From Haemonchus contortus (lineage: Eukaryota; Nematoda; Chromadorea; Rhabditida; Trichostrongylidae): a DNA stretch of 64,000 bases. The notes below the pieces were generated by a model. It did not search any database and was not told where the DNA came from. It worked only from the letters and a program-made list of their open reading frames with translations. The translations under genes and the position numbers were made by a program. The stretch covers positions 25,118,155-25,182,154 of the forward strand of contig LS997567.1 of the NCBI GenBank assembly GCA_000469685.2, written 5' to 3'. Shown piece after piece: positions 30,774 to 40,251 of this stretch (the first letter of the stretch is position 1; the number at the start of each line of letters is the position of its first letter).

Positions 30774-30809
30774 TTGTTATTTTATCCATCATAATGGATA
30801 AAATAACAA
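30774..30809. repeat. Perfect 16-bp inverted repeat with 4-base loop
   Basis: TTGTTATTTTATCCAT at 30,774-30,789 and its exact complement at 30,794-30,809 flank CATA. It directly follows the open stretch ending at 30,741. It may be the fold point of an element or a hairpin in RNA. Confidence 0.9.
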
Positions 30810-31599
30810 TCTTTAGGCGATTGTTGACCTTCAATGTGAATCCCTAATCTTGAAGGGGCTTCATTGTCATGGCAAAGATTTGTGCTACCTCATGGTAAAG
30901 CCATGGACTAGTGCTAATCTTGTGTAGTCCATCTCAAGTGAAGGGCGCAGTAGCGACCACATCGAAATCGCGAGAAGTCTGCTGTGCAGGGTGTGTCGTG
31001 CGGCCTGCTCGAGAGGATCTGATAATGTCACGTGTAAATCGCCCGTTCCCCTTCTTCAGAGGATCATTCTTCAATTCCCTGAACAAATTTCTAATTTGCA
31101 AGAGTTCCGGGCTAAGAACAACACAATGGCAATGGTCCACCAAAATCCGTCTCTAATCGCTATGGAAAATAATACTTCTAAAGGAGAGTATTGTCGGAAA
31201 AGCCTCTAATGCTATCAAAAGCATACAAATGATCCCGAAAAAGTTTCATTGGACAACTGAGACTCTATTAAAGAAAAATAATGACGTAACCGCCTATGTC
31301 ATTAGGAGACTCTTCTCCTTGCAACAACGCCAAATCGAGTGAAGGGCATTCGATAGTCTGACCAAGAGCACTGGTCAATGAAATGAATTTCCTTGTCAAA
31401 ATGCAGAAAAAGTCCTGCACAAAAATAAAGCCGGTGGAACCTATAGAGCTAGCGAAACATTGATCAACTCGAAGTAATCAGAATGACACACATGCATATT
31501 GCTCAGCACCTCACCTATGCTAACCAGGGAATTGTATTTCACCTATCGTGGGACCTTGAATGGAGACCCAGATGAATCGATAGAGTTTTGACTGCTGTT
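30810..31599. other. No recognised content
   Basis: Two overlapping short ORFs near 30,911-31,209 on the plus strand are not convincing. There is no match to other repeats in the window. Confidence 0.4.
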
Positions 31600-31880
31600 T
31601 ACGATTATTGAAATTAGAACTGCAAAATGGCTCCCATAAAGAGCTCGAAATTTGCTTTACAATAGTGTCCCTTGGAAATGCGAACTCGTCGCTTCGATAT
31701 CAAGAATTGGCGTGGCGTAGCGGCGGTGGTCTCGCTTCAGAGGCGGAAGATGTGGGTTTACCCCCCGCAATCGTCGAATTTCAGCACAGTCTACTTTCGT
31801 TTCGTCAGAGCCTTTCGAGACCTTCTCTTGCTCTGGTTTAAATGAACGCCCTATTTCTGCTTTCATTTGCGCTTGTGACA
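31600..31880 (+). repeat. tRNA-headed SINE-like repeat, plus copy
   Basis: A box-A-like TGGCGTAGCGGCGG at about 31,712 and a weak box-B position (GTGGGTTTACCCCC) suggest a polymerase III head. Upstream AACTGCAAAATGGCTC and downstream AGAGCCTTTC-A-ACCTT are shared with the inverted copy at 34,430-34,705. So the repeat extends on both sides of the tRNA-like part. No long target duplication was found. Confidence 0.5.
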
Positions 31881-32258
31881 CTTATTCAAGGAGAAATGAT
31901 TCTGCGCGTTGATTGTACGACTCTCTCTTATTTTAAACATTAAAAAACATTCGACAGCAATATGCCAGAGATGTATTAGATGCGTGTGAAGAGCTAAACA
32001 TCAACGGAAAAATCTTCAAAAAGGTGTGAAGCACAAATATTGTTCACAAACTGCAAACATTATATTAGGTTATTGCATAATTATTGCGGTTTCTTTCGAC
32101 GAATTTTATTTCAGAAATTGATAAAAACCCTGAACAAAAATATGTTCAAATAAGTTGTTTTGACTTGATGTTTTTTTAACTACTGTTATATCGCCGCAGA
32201 ACGCGTTCCGAAAGTCTCACAAGGTTTCACAAGGTTGGCGATTTGTGGGCAAAACTCC

Positions 32259-32331
32259 AGTCTCGGACGGGACTTGAACCCGTACTTGTCCTTTCCGGGG
32301 ACCGTGCTCTTATCCCTTACACTACCGAGAC
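32259..32331 (-). tRNA. tRNA-like gene, nominal anticodon GGA, within repeat
   Basis: 73 bases with a 7-bp acceptor stem (GTCTCGG/CCGAGAC), a box A (TAGTGTAAGGGATAAGAG), a 4-bp anticodon stem closing loop CCGGAAA, and a T arm ACGGG-TTCAAGT-CCCGT. The loop places GGA at the anticodon. Serine tRNAs have a long variable arm, and this has none; nematodes normally read UCC with an inosine tRNA. So it is more likely the head of a SINE-like repeat than a decoding tRNA. Confidence 0.45.
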
Positions 32332-32648
32332 CCCGCTTGCCCTCGCCTTCTTAATGGCTTATATGCCATAGCTTATCAGCAATCACACGTACAGCGTGTT
32401 GAGCCGGTCGGTCGATATCAGCACAGAACCGATTGCTCACAAATCGCCAACCTTGCGAGACTCTCGGAACGAGTACTGCGGCGATATAACAGCAGTTAAC
32501 AAAACATCAAGTCAAAACAAGTAATAACTAGTAAAGCTTACAGCTTAACGGTTCTGTGCTGATATCGGCCGACCGGCTCAACACGTTGTACGTGTGAGTG
32601 CTGATAAGCTATGGCATATAAGCCATTAAGAAGGCGAGTGCAAGCGGG

Positions 32649-32721
32649 GTCTCGGTAGTGTAAGGGATAAGAGCGCGGTCCCCGGAAAGGACAAGTACGG
32701 GTTCGAGTCCCGTCCGAGACT
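32649..32721 (+). tRNA. tRNA-like gene, nominal anticodon GGA, second copy
   Basis: Differs from 32,259-32,331 by eye at only two places (GCGC for GCAC before the anticodon stem, GTTCGAGTCC for GTTCAAGTCC in box B) and lies in the opposite orientation. Box B here is canonical. Both internal promoter boxes could still recruit polymerase III. No CCA is encoded and no T-run terminator follows directly. Confidence 0.45.
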
Positions 32722-32929
32722 GGAGTTTTGCCCACAAATCGCCAACCTTGTGAGACTATGTTCAAATAATTACACCGGAACGTATTCACACTTTGCGCCA
32801 AGCACTGCTGCCACTTTGCTCAGCATTCGGTTTGCTAAGGCGGAGAAGTTTCGACTATTGGAGGCGATCCGCGCCTTGGCATCGGCCATCAAGTCATCCA
32901 ATACGTAGTAAGTTTTGTTCGCTTGCCAG

Positions 32930-33213
32930 TTTTTCAACGGATAGGATACGGTACTTTAGACAAGGCAAAAAGGAAAGAAAGTCCGGAAGGACCATCACTC
33001 GTACTTTCAGTTGATTTTGAGTTCAAGTCCTTTGGGATATCTGGAACATGATCAGATTGCAGTTCGATAGTGGTAGATATTCACAATACACCCATGCTAC
33101 ACATATTGAAATTTCGCACAATCACATCAGATTGGAAAGGAATTACGACTGAAAAGTACAACTGAAGAAGCTTTTGGCCGAAGACCTTTGAGCGCTACTG
33201 TAGTATATACTCA
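32930..33213 (+). mobile_element. Tc1-type element, 3' end fragment
   Basis: Contains GACAAGGCAAAAAGGAAA, the CAGTTGATTTTGAGTTCAAG region, GATAGTGGTAGATATTCAC and the end GAGCGCTACTG, all collinear with 16,700-16,911 and with the right-hand parts of the copies at 4.6 and 44.0 kb. No transposase remains. The sequence at 32,770-32,929 is unrecognised. Confidence 0.75.
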
Positions 33214-33229
33214 GCATCGCAGACCCGGC

Positions 33230-34200
33230 ATCGAATTTGGTAGATGATCCCAACTTTCATGCAGTCACCCTTCGATAGAAAGGACACAATGCAATCAGGG
33301 TTAACACAAATCATCGTAAAGGCGATCTCCCAACTTCCGGCTAAGGTTTCCTGAGGGTATTTCTACAACCAAGGCTTCTTGTAGATCACATCTAGTCACA
33401 CAGACTCGAACTGCTCTATTCATCACTTCGGACATGAATGGCAAACAAAACACTACCTTATTGACAGATGCTTGCGAGCAAATTTTGCGAGGTGTGGATC
33501 CCCCACGTTGTGGTTACTGGTGGCAGCCAGAATACCCGCGCGATCTTTCATGTCATGTTCAATGGTTCTGTCATATGACCAGTGCCAGAAGAAACCTTGC
33601 TGGCAACTCTGAACATATTTTTGATGACAGACTGTTTTGTGCTTACGGGGTGAGCCGAGTGGTAGTGAATAAGAATATTCTTGCAGCAAGGCTCGCGGTA
33701 GCACTTGGTCAGTATTGTTCCCCTCGATAGTTGGACCTGGATATCAAGGAATGGTAACGAGTTCTCTTTTGGTCTTTCCCGTGTGAATTTGATCTGATCT
33801 GCTTCCTTGTTTAGAATGTCAGAACTATGTCCATCTCTTCTTGGATGGAGTATATGACTAGGCAGTCGTCATTATTGCGAGTATCGAGAACTGGCCTGCG
33901 GTCTAGAATAGGTTCCTCAACTTTTGACAATATAGGCTATTGCCAATGCCGGTGCTAGCCCATGGCCCATAGCCAAACCCCTAATCTGTCCACAGTAATC
34001 GCCCGGCTACCTGAAAAACCAGCAAGCACAGCACTCTTTCAACAAATCATTAACTGGGAGACTGAGAAATCGTGCAATATTGGAGTGCATTCGTGATCCC
34101 TGAACCCAAAAACATATCGAATGTTCTGTCCACCTAGTTCTTGTGGAATGTTGTCGGTACAAGGCTGAGTATGTCGATAAAAACCGAGGCTCTTATGTCA
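33230..34200 (-). pseudogene. Penelope-like reverse transcriptase relic
   Basis: Read on the minus strand from about 34,200, broken frames give IRGLAMGHGLAPALAIAYI (the block before the palm), EEPILDRRPVLDTRNNDDC in the position of the YIDDC catalytic motif, and QEEMD. A LPFLDIQVQLSRG-like stretch follows, all collinear with the better copy at 53.6-54.0 kb. The catalytic tyrosine-isoleucine is lost. Penelope-like enzymes are telomerase-related reverse transcriptases. This copy is divergent from the 52-54 kb pair. Confidence 0.7.
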
Positions 34201-34429
34201 TTTCTTGCGAGTATTTAGTTGATCTTTGGAAAAGTGCCTTTCTCCGGTTGGGTGCAGTTTGTGAACAACATGAGTACTGCACATATCTCTTCGGGTTTTC
34301 TCATCAATGATGAGCTCCTCAAGACATCTAAAGACTTCTTGTGTATCTCTGGCATCCTTCTGTTGTATGTTCTTTGAGGTTCTAAATAAAATAGAATCAT
34401 ACAACTAAGGTGCGGAACCACTTCTTTGA
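34201..34429. other. No recognised content
   Basis: Lies between the Penelope relic and the inverted SINE-like repeat. Short minus-strand ORFs only. It may be 5' Penelope sequence. Confidence 0.3.
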
Positions 34430-34705
34430 ACAGAAGCGGCGAGAGAAAATAAAAACAAAAATAAGACATTCACTCAAACAATAACAGACAAGGTTTTGAA
34501 AGGCTCTAATGAGGCGACAGAACATTGTGCCAAAATCTCGCCTATGGAGAAGCAAATCCACAACTTTCGCTTGTGAAGTGAGACCGCTACCACTACGGAC
34601 CATCTACGCTTGCTATCGAAGTGATGAGTTTGCATTTTTGATTTATTAGGAGAGCCATTTTGCAGTTGCCGTTTCAGTATTTGTGAACAAAATTAAAAAC
34701 CCTAT
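34430..34705 (-). repeat. tRNA-headed SINE-like repeat, minus copy
   Basis: Inverted, diverged counterpart of 31,600-31,880: on the minus strand it has AACTGCAAAATGGCTC, a GGTCCGTAGTGGTAGCGG box-A-like segment, TCTCACTTCACAAGCG and TTAGAGCCTTTCAAAACCTT. The two copies flank about 2.5 kb that holds the composite tRNA repeat, the Tc1 end and the Penelope relic. Confidence 0.5.
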
Positions 34706-34769
34706 TGATTTATCTGAGTCTACATTCAAAACTACTCCTCCTCAGTGAGACCCGAGGTACGAAACCGAA

Positions 34770-35660
34770 AACTCACGCGCTGAAAAAAACAGATCGCAGA
34801 GAATTTCGCACCTTTTGCGAAAGAACTAATTACAAATCGCCTGAGTGCCACTCAATAAAAGAACCACGCGCACGCACAAAAAATTGCTATGGGGAAAAAC
34901 CTTTGTTGGGAGTTTTTTCAGAGGAGCATAACAGCAATGAGTGTAAACATCCCGTCTGCAGGCGGTAGGAGACTGCACGAGGAAACTCTGTGCAAAAAAA
35001 GCAGAACGAGGATCAGACAGATCGAGATTAATCCACGAAAAGAAATCAACGAGGTATTGCTCAAAAATTCATGCACGTTCATGAACAACTGGCACTGAGG
35101 GGTAAAAAAAAACAAGTTAAAAATCTAGTGAATCACAACCATTGCAAACGCATCACCTAATCCCCCGCAGCGTTACGTCAACAGCTCATCAAGTGCATTC
35201 TTGTACCATTGCGACAGACGAGCGAATAGTACTCATGACTGCAGAAAGGTTGATCTGAAACCATTTGTACGATCAGAATCAAGGAGCGCTTCTTTTTGCC
35301 GACACAAGCGCACAATTGGGTTCGATTTTATTGAAGTCGGCTGAACACTTGGGTCTACCCGTCATGAAATCCGAGCACTGCTCCCTGTCAAGAATAAGAG
35401 GGATATCCGGAATATTTTTGATCCATAACGTTATACCACATATTCTAACAGCGCAGGGACGAAAACTTGAATTTTTAACGAAAACCGAGCCTACAATAAC
35501 CACAGGCTTTTCTGCAGAACATCTCGCTGAACTTGACAAGATTCATTGGAGAACACGACCTGTTTCTTACAAATACGCGCATGCGAGGAGAATATCAGCT
35601 TCATCATATCCTTACCAATCGGGTCGCCCGTCTAACGCCAGGCTCTCCTTCTTCCTATGA
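34770..35660 (+). pseudogene. BEL relic D: Gag zinc knuckles and protease
   Basis: Broken frames show the Gag knuckle region (FCERTNYKSPECHSIKE, then HNSNECKHPVCR with a following HEETLC) in the order seen in element C. At 35,283-35,400 the protease reads LLFADTSAQLGSILLKSAE and SRIRGISG, matching FFDSGAQKS and MSGIGG of element C. The serine-glycine next to the catalytic aspartate has changed to TSA. The relic stops near 35,660, shortly before the Tc1 element at 35,743, and continues beyond it at 37,740. Confidence 0.7.
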
Positions 35661-35742
35661 TAGAGTTGTAACAATCGCCTAACCGTCTGTTCCTTCTTCA
35701 GAACAAATGCTTTTCGGAACACGAAACTTGACAGGGCACGTA

Positions 35743-37294
35743 CAGTAGCGGCCAGAAGTCTTCGGTGAAACGCTCTTCCAATCGAATTTTTATATTTTTT
35801 ACCTATTCCATGGAATCACAGGAAATTTTAGTATGTTAGTCAAGAACATGTTGTGAATACTCCCCACTACTAGATTGCAATTTACAATTGTTCACGGTAC
35901 ATTAGTGAGATTTAACTCTAATTCAGTGAGAAATACTGATAGCATGTGCTAAATAGAACGTTTTATTCCAGGATAATAACATGTCCAACACCAAAGTTTT
36001 CAATATCAAGTAGGGAAATCTCGACTTTTGATCACAGCAGCGCAACGGGAGGGCACTGATTCGACTAATTTTTGGATGGTGACAATGACATGTCGTTCCA
36101 TTCCTTCACCAATTGAACGAATTTCTCTTCACTGTTTCTACAATGTTTATTCGCACAACGCCTCTCAAGCTCTTCCCACCTGTGTTCTGCTGGATTCAGA
36201 TCCGGTGATTGGCGTGGCCACTCCAGAGGCCTGACTCGCTGTTGACTGAAGGCCCTCTTCACAACCATCGAGGCGTGTTTAGGATCGTTATCCTGCTGTA
36301 AGATCCATCCTGCTGGCACTTGCTGCTGCGCCCATGGCAAGACGATATCAATCATCACGTCTTTATAGTACTCTCCTGTCATGGTACCATCAATTTTCGA
36401 AAGACCCATTCTCTTCGAAGAAAAAGCGCCGTACACCGTCACACTTCCTCCACCATGCTTGGTTGTGGGTAAGACGAACTATGGATTGAGCCTTCCCCCA
36501 GATGGACGTCGTACGTACCGTATGCCATCGCTTCCAAACAAATTGAACTTACTCTCATACGTGAAAAGAATCTTACTCCAGTCAGTCGAGGTCTACTTGA
36601 GGTGACAGAGGGCGAACTTTACTCTAGCTCTCCTGTTTCTTGTACTTATGAGTGGCTTCTTGGCTGGACGTCTCCCATAAAGACTAGCATTGTTTAGGCG
36701 TCTTTTTACCGTCCTCCTACTAAGATTGGTGCCATCGCTAGAGCCGTATGCGGCGGCAATGACAGGCACAGTGAGGCGAGGGTCAGCCTCCGACCGACGT
36801 ATGATCCGCCTATTCAGGGCTGATGAAGTGCACCTGGGCATTCCCTTCCTCTCAGCATTGCAAACAGATTTCCTAACCTGAGAGCGCTGGATAATCGAAG
36901 AGATCGTCTGCTGCGGAATCTTTAAAATTCTTGAGATCGCCGTGACTTTCATACCGATTTCCTTCATGTCAACGCTGCCTGCCCCCTGACTGACTTCTTT
37001 CCTTCTATGCATGCCTTCAGTGTAAAAGTACTGGCGTGTAGCACAAATGAGACTTTAAAAATGCAATTATTACTAAGCTTTTGATCAGGAGCAATCGCTT
37101 CACCTGTGATACTGGGGGAACGCGTGTTTAAGCGCTTTGCACGTAGTCACGTGACCCTCAGTTTCAATGCCCAGAGGTACAAATTTGTTCAAATTAAGGC
37201 GGGGTTTGACATATACAATTTTTTCTAGAATGCCTTTATCAGAAAAAAGTTACGACTGAAAAGACGTTTCACCGAAGACTTTTGGCCGCTACTG
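35743..37294 (-). mobile_element. Tc1 element, nearly full length
   Basis: 1.55 kb with inverted ends CAGTAGCGGCCAGAAGTCTT (left) and the complement at right (AAGACTTTTGGCCGCTACTG). A TA precedes the left end; on the right the expected TA reads CA. The ends differ from the GAGCGCTACTG family elsewhere in the window, so this is a separate Tc1 lineage. It is inserted in BEL relic D between protease and reverse transcriptase. Confidence 0.9.
36065..37012 (-). pseudogene. Tc1 transposase with two in-frame TAG stops
   Basis: One frame of 316 codons spans the whole enzyme. From the N-terminus it has a paired-like DNA-binding region (MKVTAISRILKIPQQTISSI), a second helix-turn-helix, then a catalytic core. 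FNLFGSDGI gives the first aspartate, LQQDNDPKHAS the second, and SPDLNPAEHRWEELERR the glutamate of DD34E. Stops are TAG at 36,593-36,595 and another near 36,480; no frameshift is seen. Such enzymes cut and paste Tc1 elements at TA sites. The gene is only lightly damaged, so inactivation is recent. A CACLK-type break between DNA-binding and catalytic parts separates the two open segments. Confidence 0.9.
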
Positions 37295-37735
37295 CATGTG
37301 GTATCCAGCATGTGCGTAGAAGTCTTGATGTTGATTAAAAGATCAACCGGTGCAATCTGAATATTTTTAATCACCCCACACCCTTTTGGGCGCGGTCTAG
37401 TCCTGTCACCTTCCATCACATTTATATTTTGCCTCCTGTACTTCTACCAACATTTAGCGCTCTAGGTCCAATTTCACATTTTTTAAGCAAGCTCGCCCCT
37501 GTGGATGAAATCTAGTCTTGCCACCTATCATAATTGCTTCCATCCTGCCGCCTGTATTCTAACCAAATTCGAACTCTCTAGGTCCACGGTAACCGAAGTT
37601 CTGAATTTCCGCTCAAACACACACACACAAACCAACAGACACACTTAGCGCGTTATATGTTGTAGGATTGGGCTTGATCTCTATTGTTAGTACGTTGACG
37701 AAAATATACAACCAATTCAGTTACCTGCCGGTCCT
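37295..37735 (+). repeat. Dispersed repeat with subrepeats and CA tail, second copy
   Basis: Same family as 18,600-18,995: two diverged subrepeats containing GCCTCCTGTACTTCTACC-type and TCTAGGTCCACGGTAACC-type blocks. A CA run at 37,616-37,630 and CACTTAGCGCGTTATATG close the repeat. It continues into TTGTAGGATTGGGCTTG, the sequence that element C interrupts in the other copy. It lies between the Tc1 element and the resumed BEL relic D. Confidence 0.7.
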
Positions 37736-37739
37736 AGAC

Positions 37740-40130
37740 CACCAGGAACAGTGTTCGGCCTCACCGCTTATGGACGCGGTCAGGTGAGAGCAGAGATTCT
37801 CACACAAATCCCTATTCGACCTGCTGCGACACGGTGGCTTCAGATGCGGAAATGCTCAGAAATATATTCGAAATGGACGGTCTCAGTACTTCGACAAAAG
37901 AAGAGAACGAGGACGACGCCGCACACACATAACTTTCACAGTACGCAAAACTGACTAGGTATGAGAGCCAATCGGTTAGCGCGCCGTTTCACCAAAAAGG
38001 GAATGCTGAGGGTCTTGTTAGTAATTGAAACATGGCCCTACATCGGCGCACTGCGCAGATGGAACTTTTGCAAAAGTTTTAGGAACGAAGGAAATGGTGT
38101 ATTGAGATCATGAAAAAATATCTCGCGGGGTGAGGTCGAAGTGTCCGAGTCTGAGCATGATTCCATAGTTACCTTCTATATCCACACTCTGGAGGGTGGA
38201 GAGAATATAAACCCAATCCGCTCAGATTTGTATTTGATGCCTCCTCTGAATAGAAACAGTTGCCACTTAATGATGCGACATCTTGACAGCCACATCGTTT
38301 GTGAAGAGCCATTTTACAAAAATCGCAAGCCGGACGAAACCATTCATTCCTATTGTCGACATTCAATCAGCTTTTACGCAAAGTCGAATTCACGAGTCAC
38401 GCCGTGATCCTAGCAGATTTCTTTGGATAAGTGATTCCGAGAAGCCACCCGACTGAAACTGTAGTTGAACACAGATAGGAAAGACTTCCCTTTGGCACAC
38501 CATCAGCCCCTAGCATGCTCAATAATATGATTATTACAACCTATTTGCAGAAATGCAACAAACCTCTAGCAAGAAAAACTCTTTAATTGTCTCTACCTAA
38601 TTAGATAATGTTCTCATGATAGCACACTCGAAAGATGAAGCGTTCGCCAAATATAAAGAATCCAAGGCGCTATTCTCAGCTCTGGGGAAGAATCGTAAGA
38701 AATATGCGCGAAGATGATGCACCATAGGAACAAAAGAAAATTTTCGGCATAGAATGCAATCCCATATCGGACATATACCGGTTGAAAAACGAGTTTGGTT
38801 TCTAGCCTAAGGTGAAAAGAGATTCCGTAAGGCAGCGTCACTCAGTATTTGACCCTTTTAGTCTGGGCGCGTCGCTTATGGTGAGCTAAACCAAAAGCAT
38901 ATGCTTAGGAAAATGTACGCAAAGTTTTACTGGGACTTAGAAGTTGTTTCAGAGTTCGCTCTTAAATGACAGAAAACAGCAAGAGCGATCGACAAATTCG
39001 ATATGGAGACTCCACGGCAAACTTCTAACGGCGTGGAAACACTCTCTCTAAAGGATTTTGCAGATACAAGCAATTCTGAAATGGTATTCGTATACTTGGA
39101 AAGTTCCACCTCTACTGCTATGTCTTACTTGATCAGCGGCAAAGCAAAACTCGTGCATCTAAGCGATCACCCACTCCTAAGCTAGGGCTTTTTCAGTTCT
39201 AGTTGTCTTTCGATTGGCAGAATCGATAGCTTTTGCCCCTAACTATGAGATTTCTACAAAAACATTACGAGTTATAACCCCTTTACATTGGATTGGAGTA
39301 CTAAAACGTAAACATCGAGGAATTCTGAGGGAAACGCCGGGACCAACAAATATTCCGGGACGGAGACGGTATTATACGGTGGAGTCGACGCTTGCAAAAT
39401 GCGAGCCTACCGTTTGACACTTCAACCCCGCAACCTTACGTTGATTCGGACACGACCATCATGTGTCTCATCCTACAAGACGTACATAGGAACAACGCTC
39501 ACTGTGGAAGAACCACTTATCACACTAGCGCGGCAATCTTTCTGGATGTCCAAACCATCAATATCAGTGGGAGATGTACTGAAGGGATGTGCCACACGTT
39601 GTGAACTCATTTCATCAGTCCGTTCTTGCTCAACCACAACAGTAAAGTGTACATATGCATTTTTCATGCCTAACAACTTGGGGTCGTTGAAGGGCTATCA
39701 GCAAGCTCATTCCTTAGCAGTTTCGTGCGTTTCGTTTAGTCTCTCATATAGTGCGCATAGATTGTGGAACAAATCGTTCTAGGACAGAAAAAATGACCGG
39801 CGATCTATTTCTGAGCCTTACAAGGGCAACCCAGTGATGTCGCACTGCGTATACAATAGAATCATGTGGTTGTTCTACCCACCAGCGGCTCCTTAGTTGG
39901 GAGGCGACTAGTGTGTTCGCTAAAGTTTGCACCCCAAAAGAGCGTTGGAAGGAAAAAGCTATGTCTAAGAGATGCGATAGTGGTTACAACACGCATTAAC
40001 TAAATTTTGAATACAAGATCATTCACAACGATGAGTACAAAGATGTAAAACTCCATCGACTTGCTTCGAAGAAACGTCAGCCTTTCGCTGCCTCCGTTAA
40101 ACTTAGCTAACAGCTCGGAAACCATCGTAA
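37740..40130 (+). pseudogene. BEL relic D: reverse transcriptase, RNase H and integrase
   Basis: Heavily broken but collinear with element C. VFGLTAYGRG matches IFGPTIYGKG (protease-RT junction). A PFGTPSAPSMLNNMI-like piece near 38,500 matches the RT palm. TAMSYLISGKAKLVHLSDHP near 39,120 lies in the RNase H-integrase linker. NNAHCGRTT near 39,490 matches the integrase zinc finger, and LPTSGSLVGRR near 39,880 matches the SPWMGG region. The match fades at about 40,130 and resumes at 42,827 beyond the foldback and MITE. Some pieces are short, so individual assignments vary in strength. Confidence 0.65.
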
Positions 40131-40251
40131 GATCCTGACAGCTTTCAGGCTATGCCACAGGCGAACGAGCGCGGGTATTTCCAGAATGACTATAAGTTTT
40201 TGGACATCTGGAATGCACCCACCGGCGGCCCCGTAGTTTGGAGGCGGCTCT

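Larger units (their letters stand above)
32154..32756. mobile_element. Composite tRNA-derived repeat with 13-bp target duplication
   Basis: About 600 bases flanked by TATGTTCAAATAA at 32,141-32,153 and 32,757-32,769. Inside are a full minus-oriented unit (32,156-32,435) with a tRNA-like core, and a plus-oriented copy of that unit's 3' tail (32,436-32,520) that makes about 90-bp inverted ends. A plus-oriented second unit (about 32,546-32,756) carries its own tRNA-like core. The long single target duplication shows that the compound inserted as one piece, probably by retroposition. Confidence 0.8.

Noticed and set aside
30465..30834. Minus-strand ORFs with proline-rich and Ala-rich sequence
   Set aside because: They are antisense to a GC-rich stretch; no splice signals or family resemblance support them.
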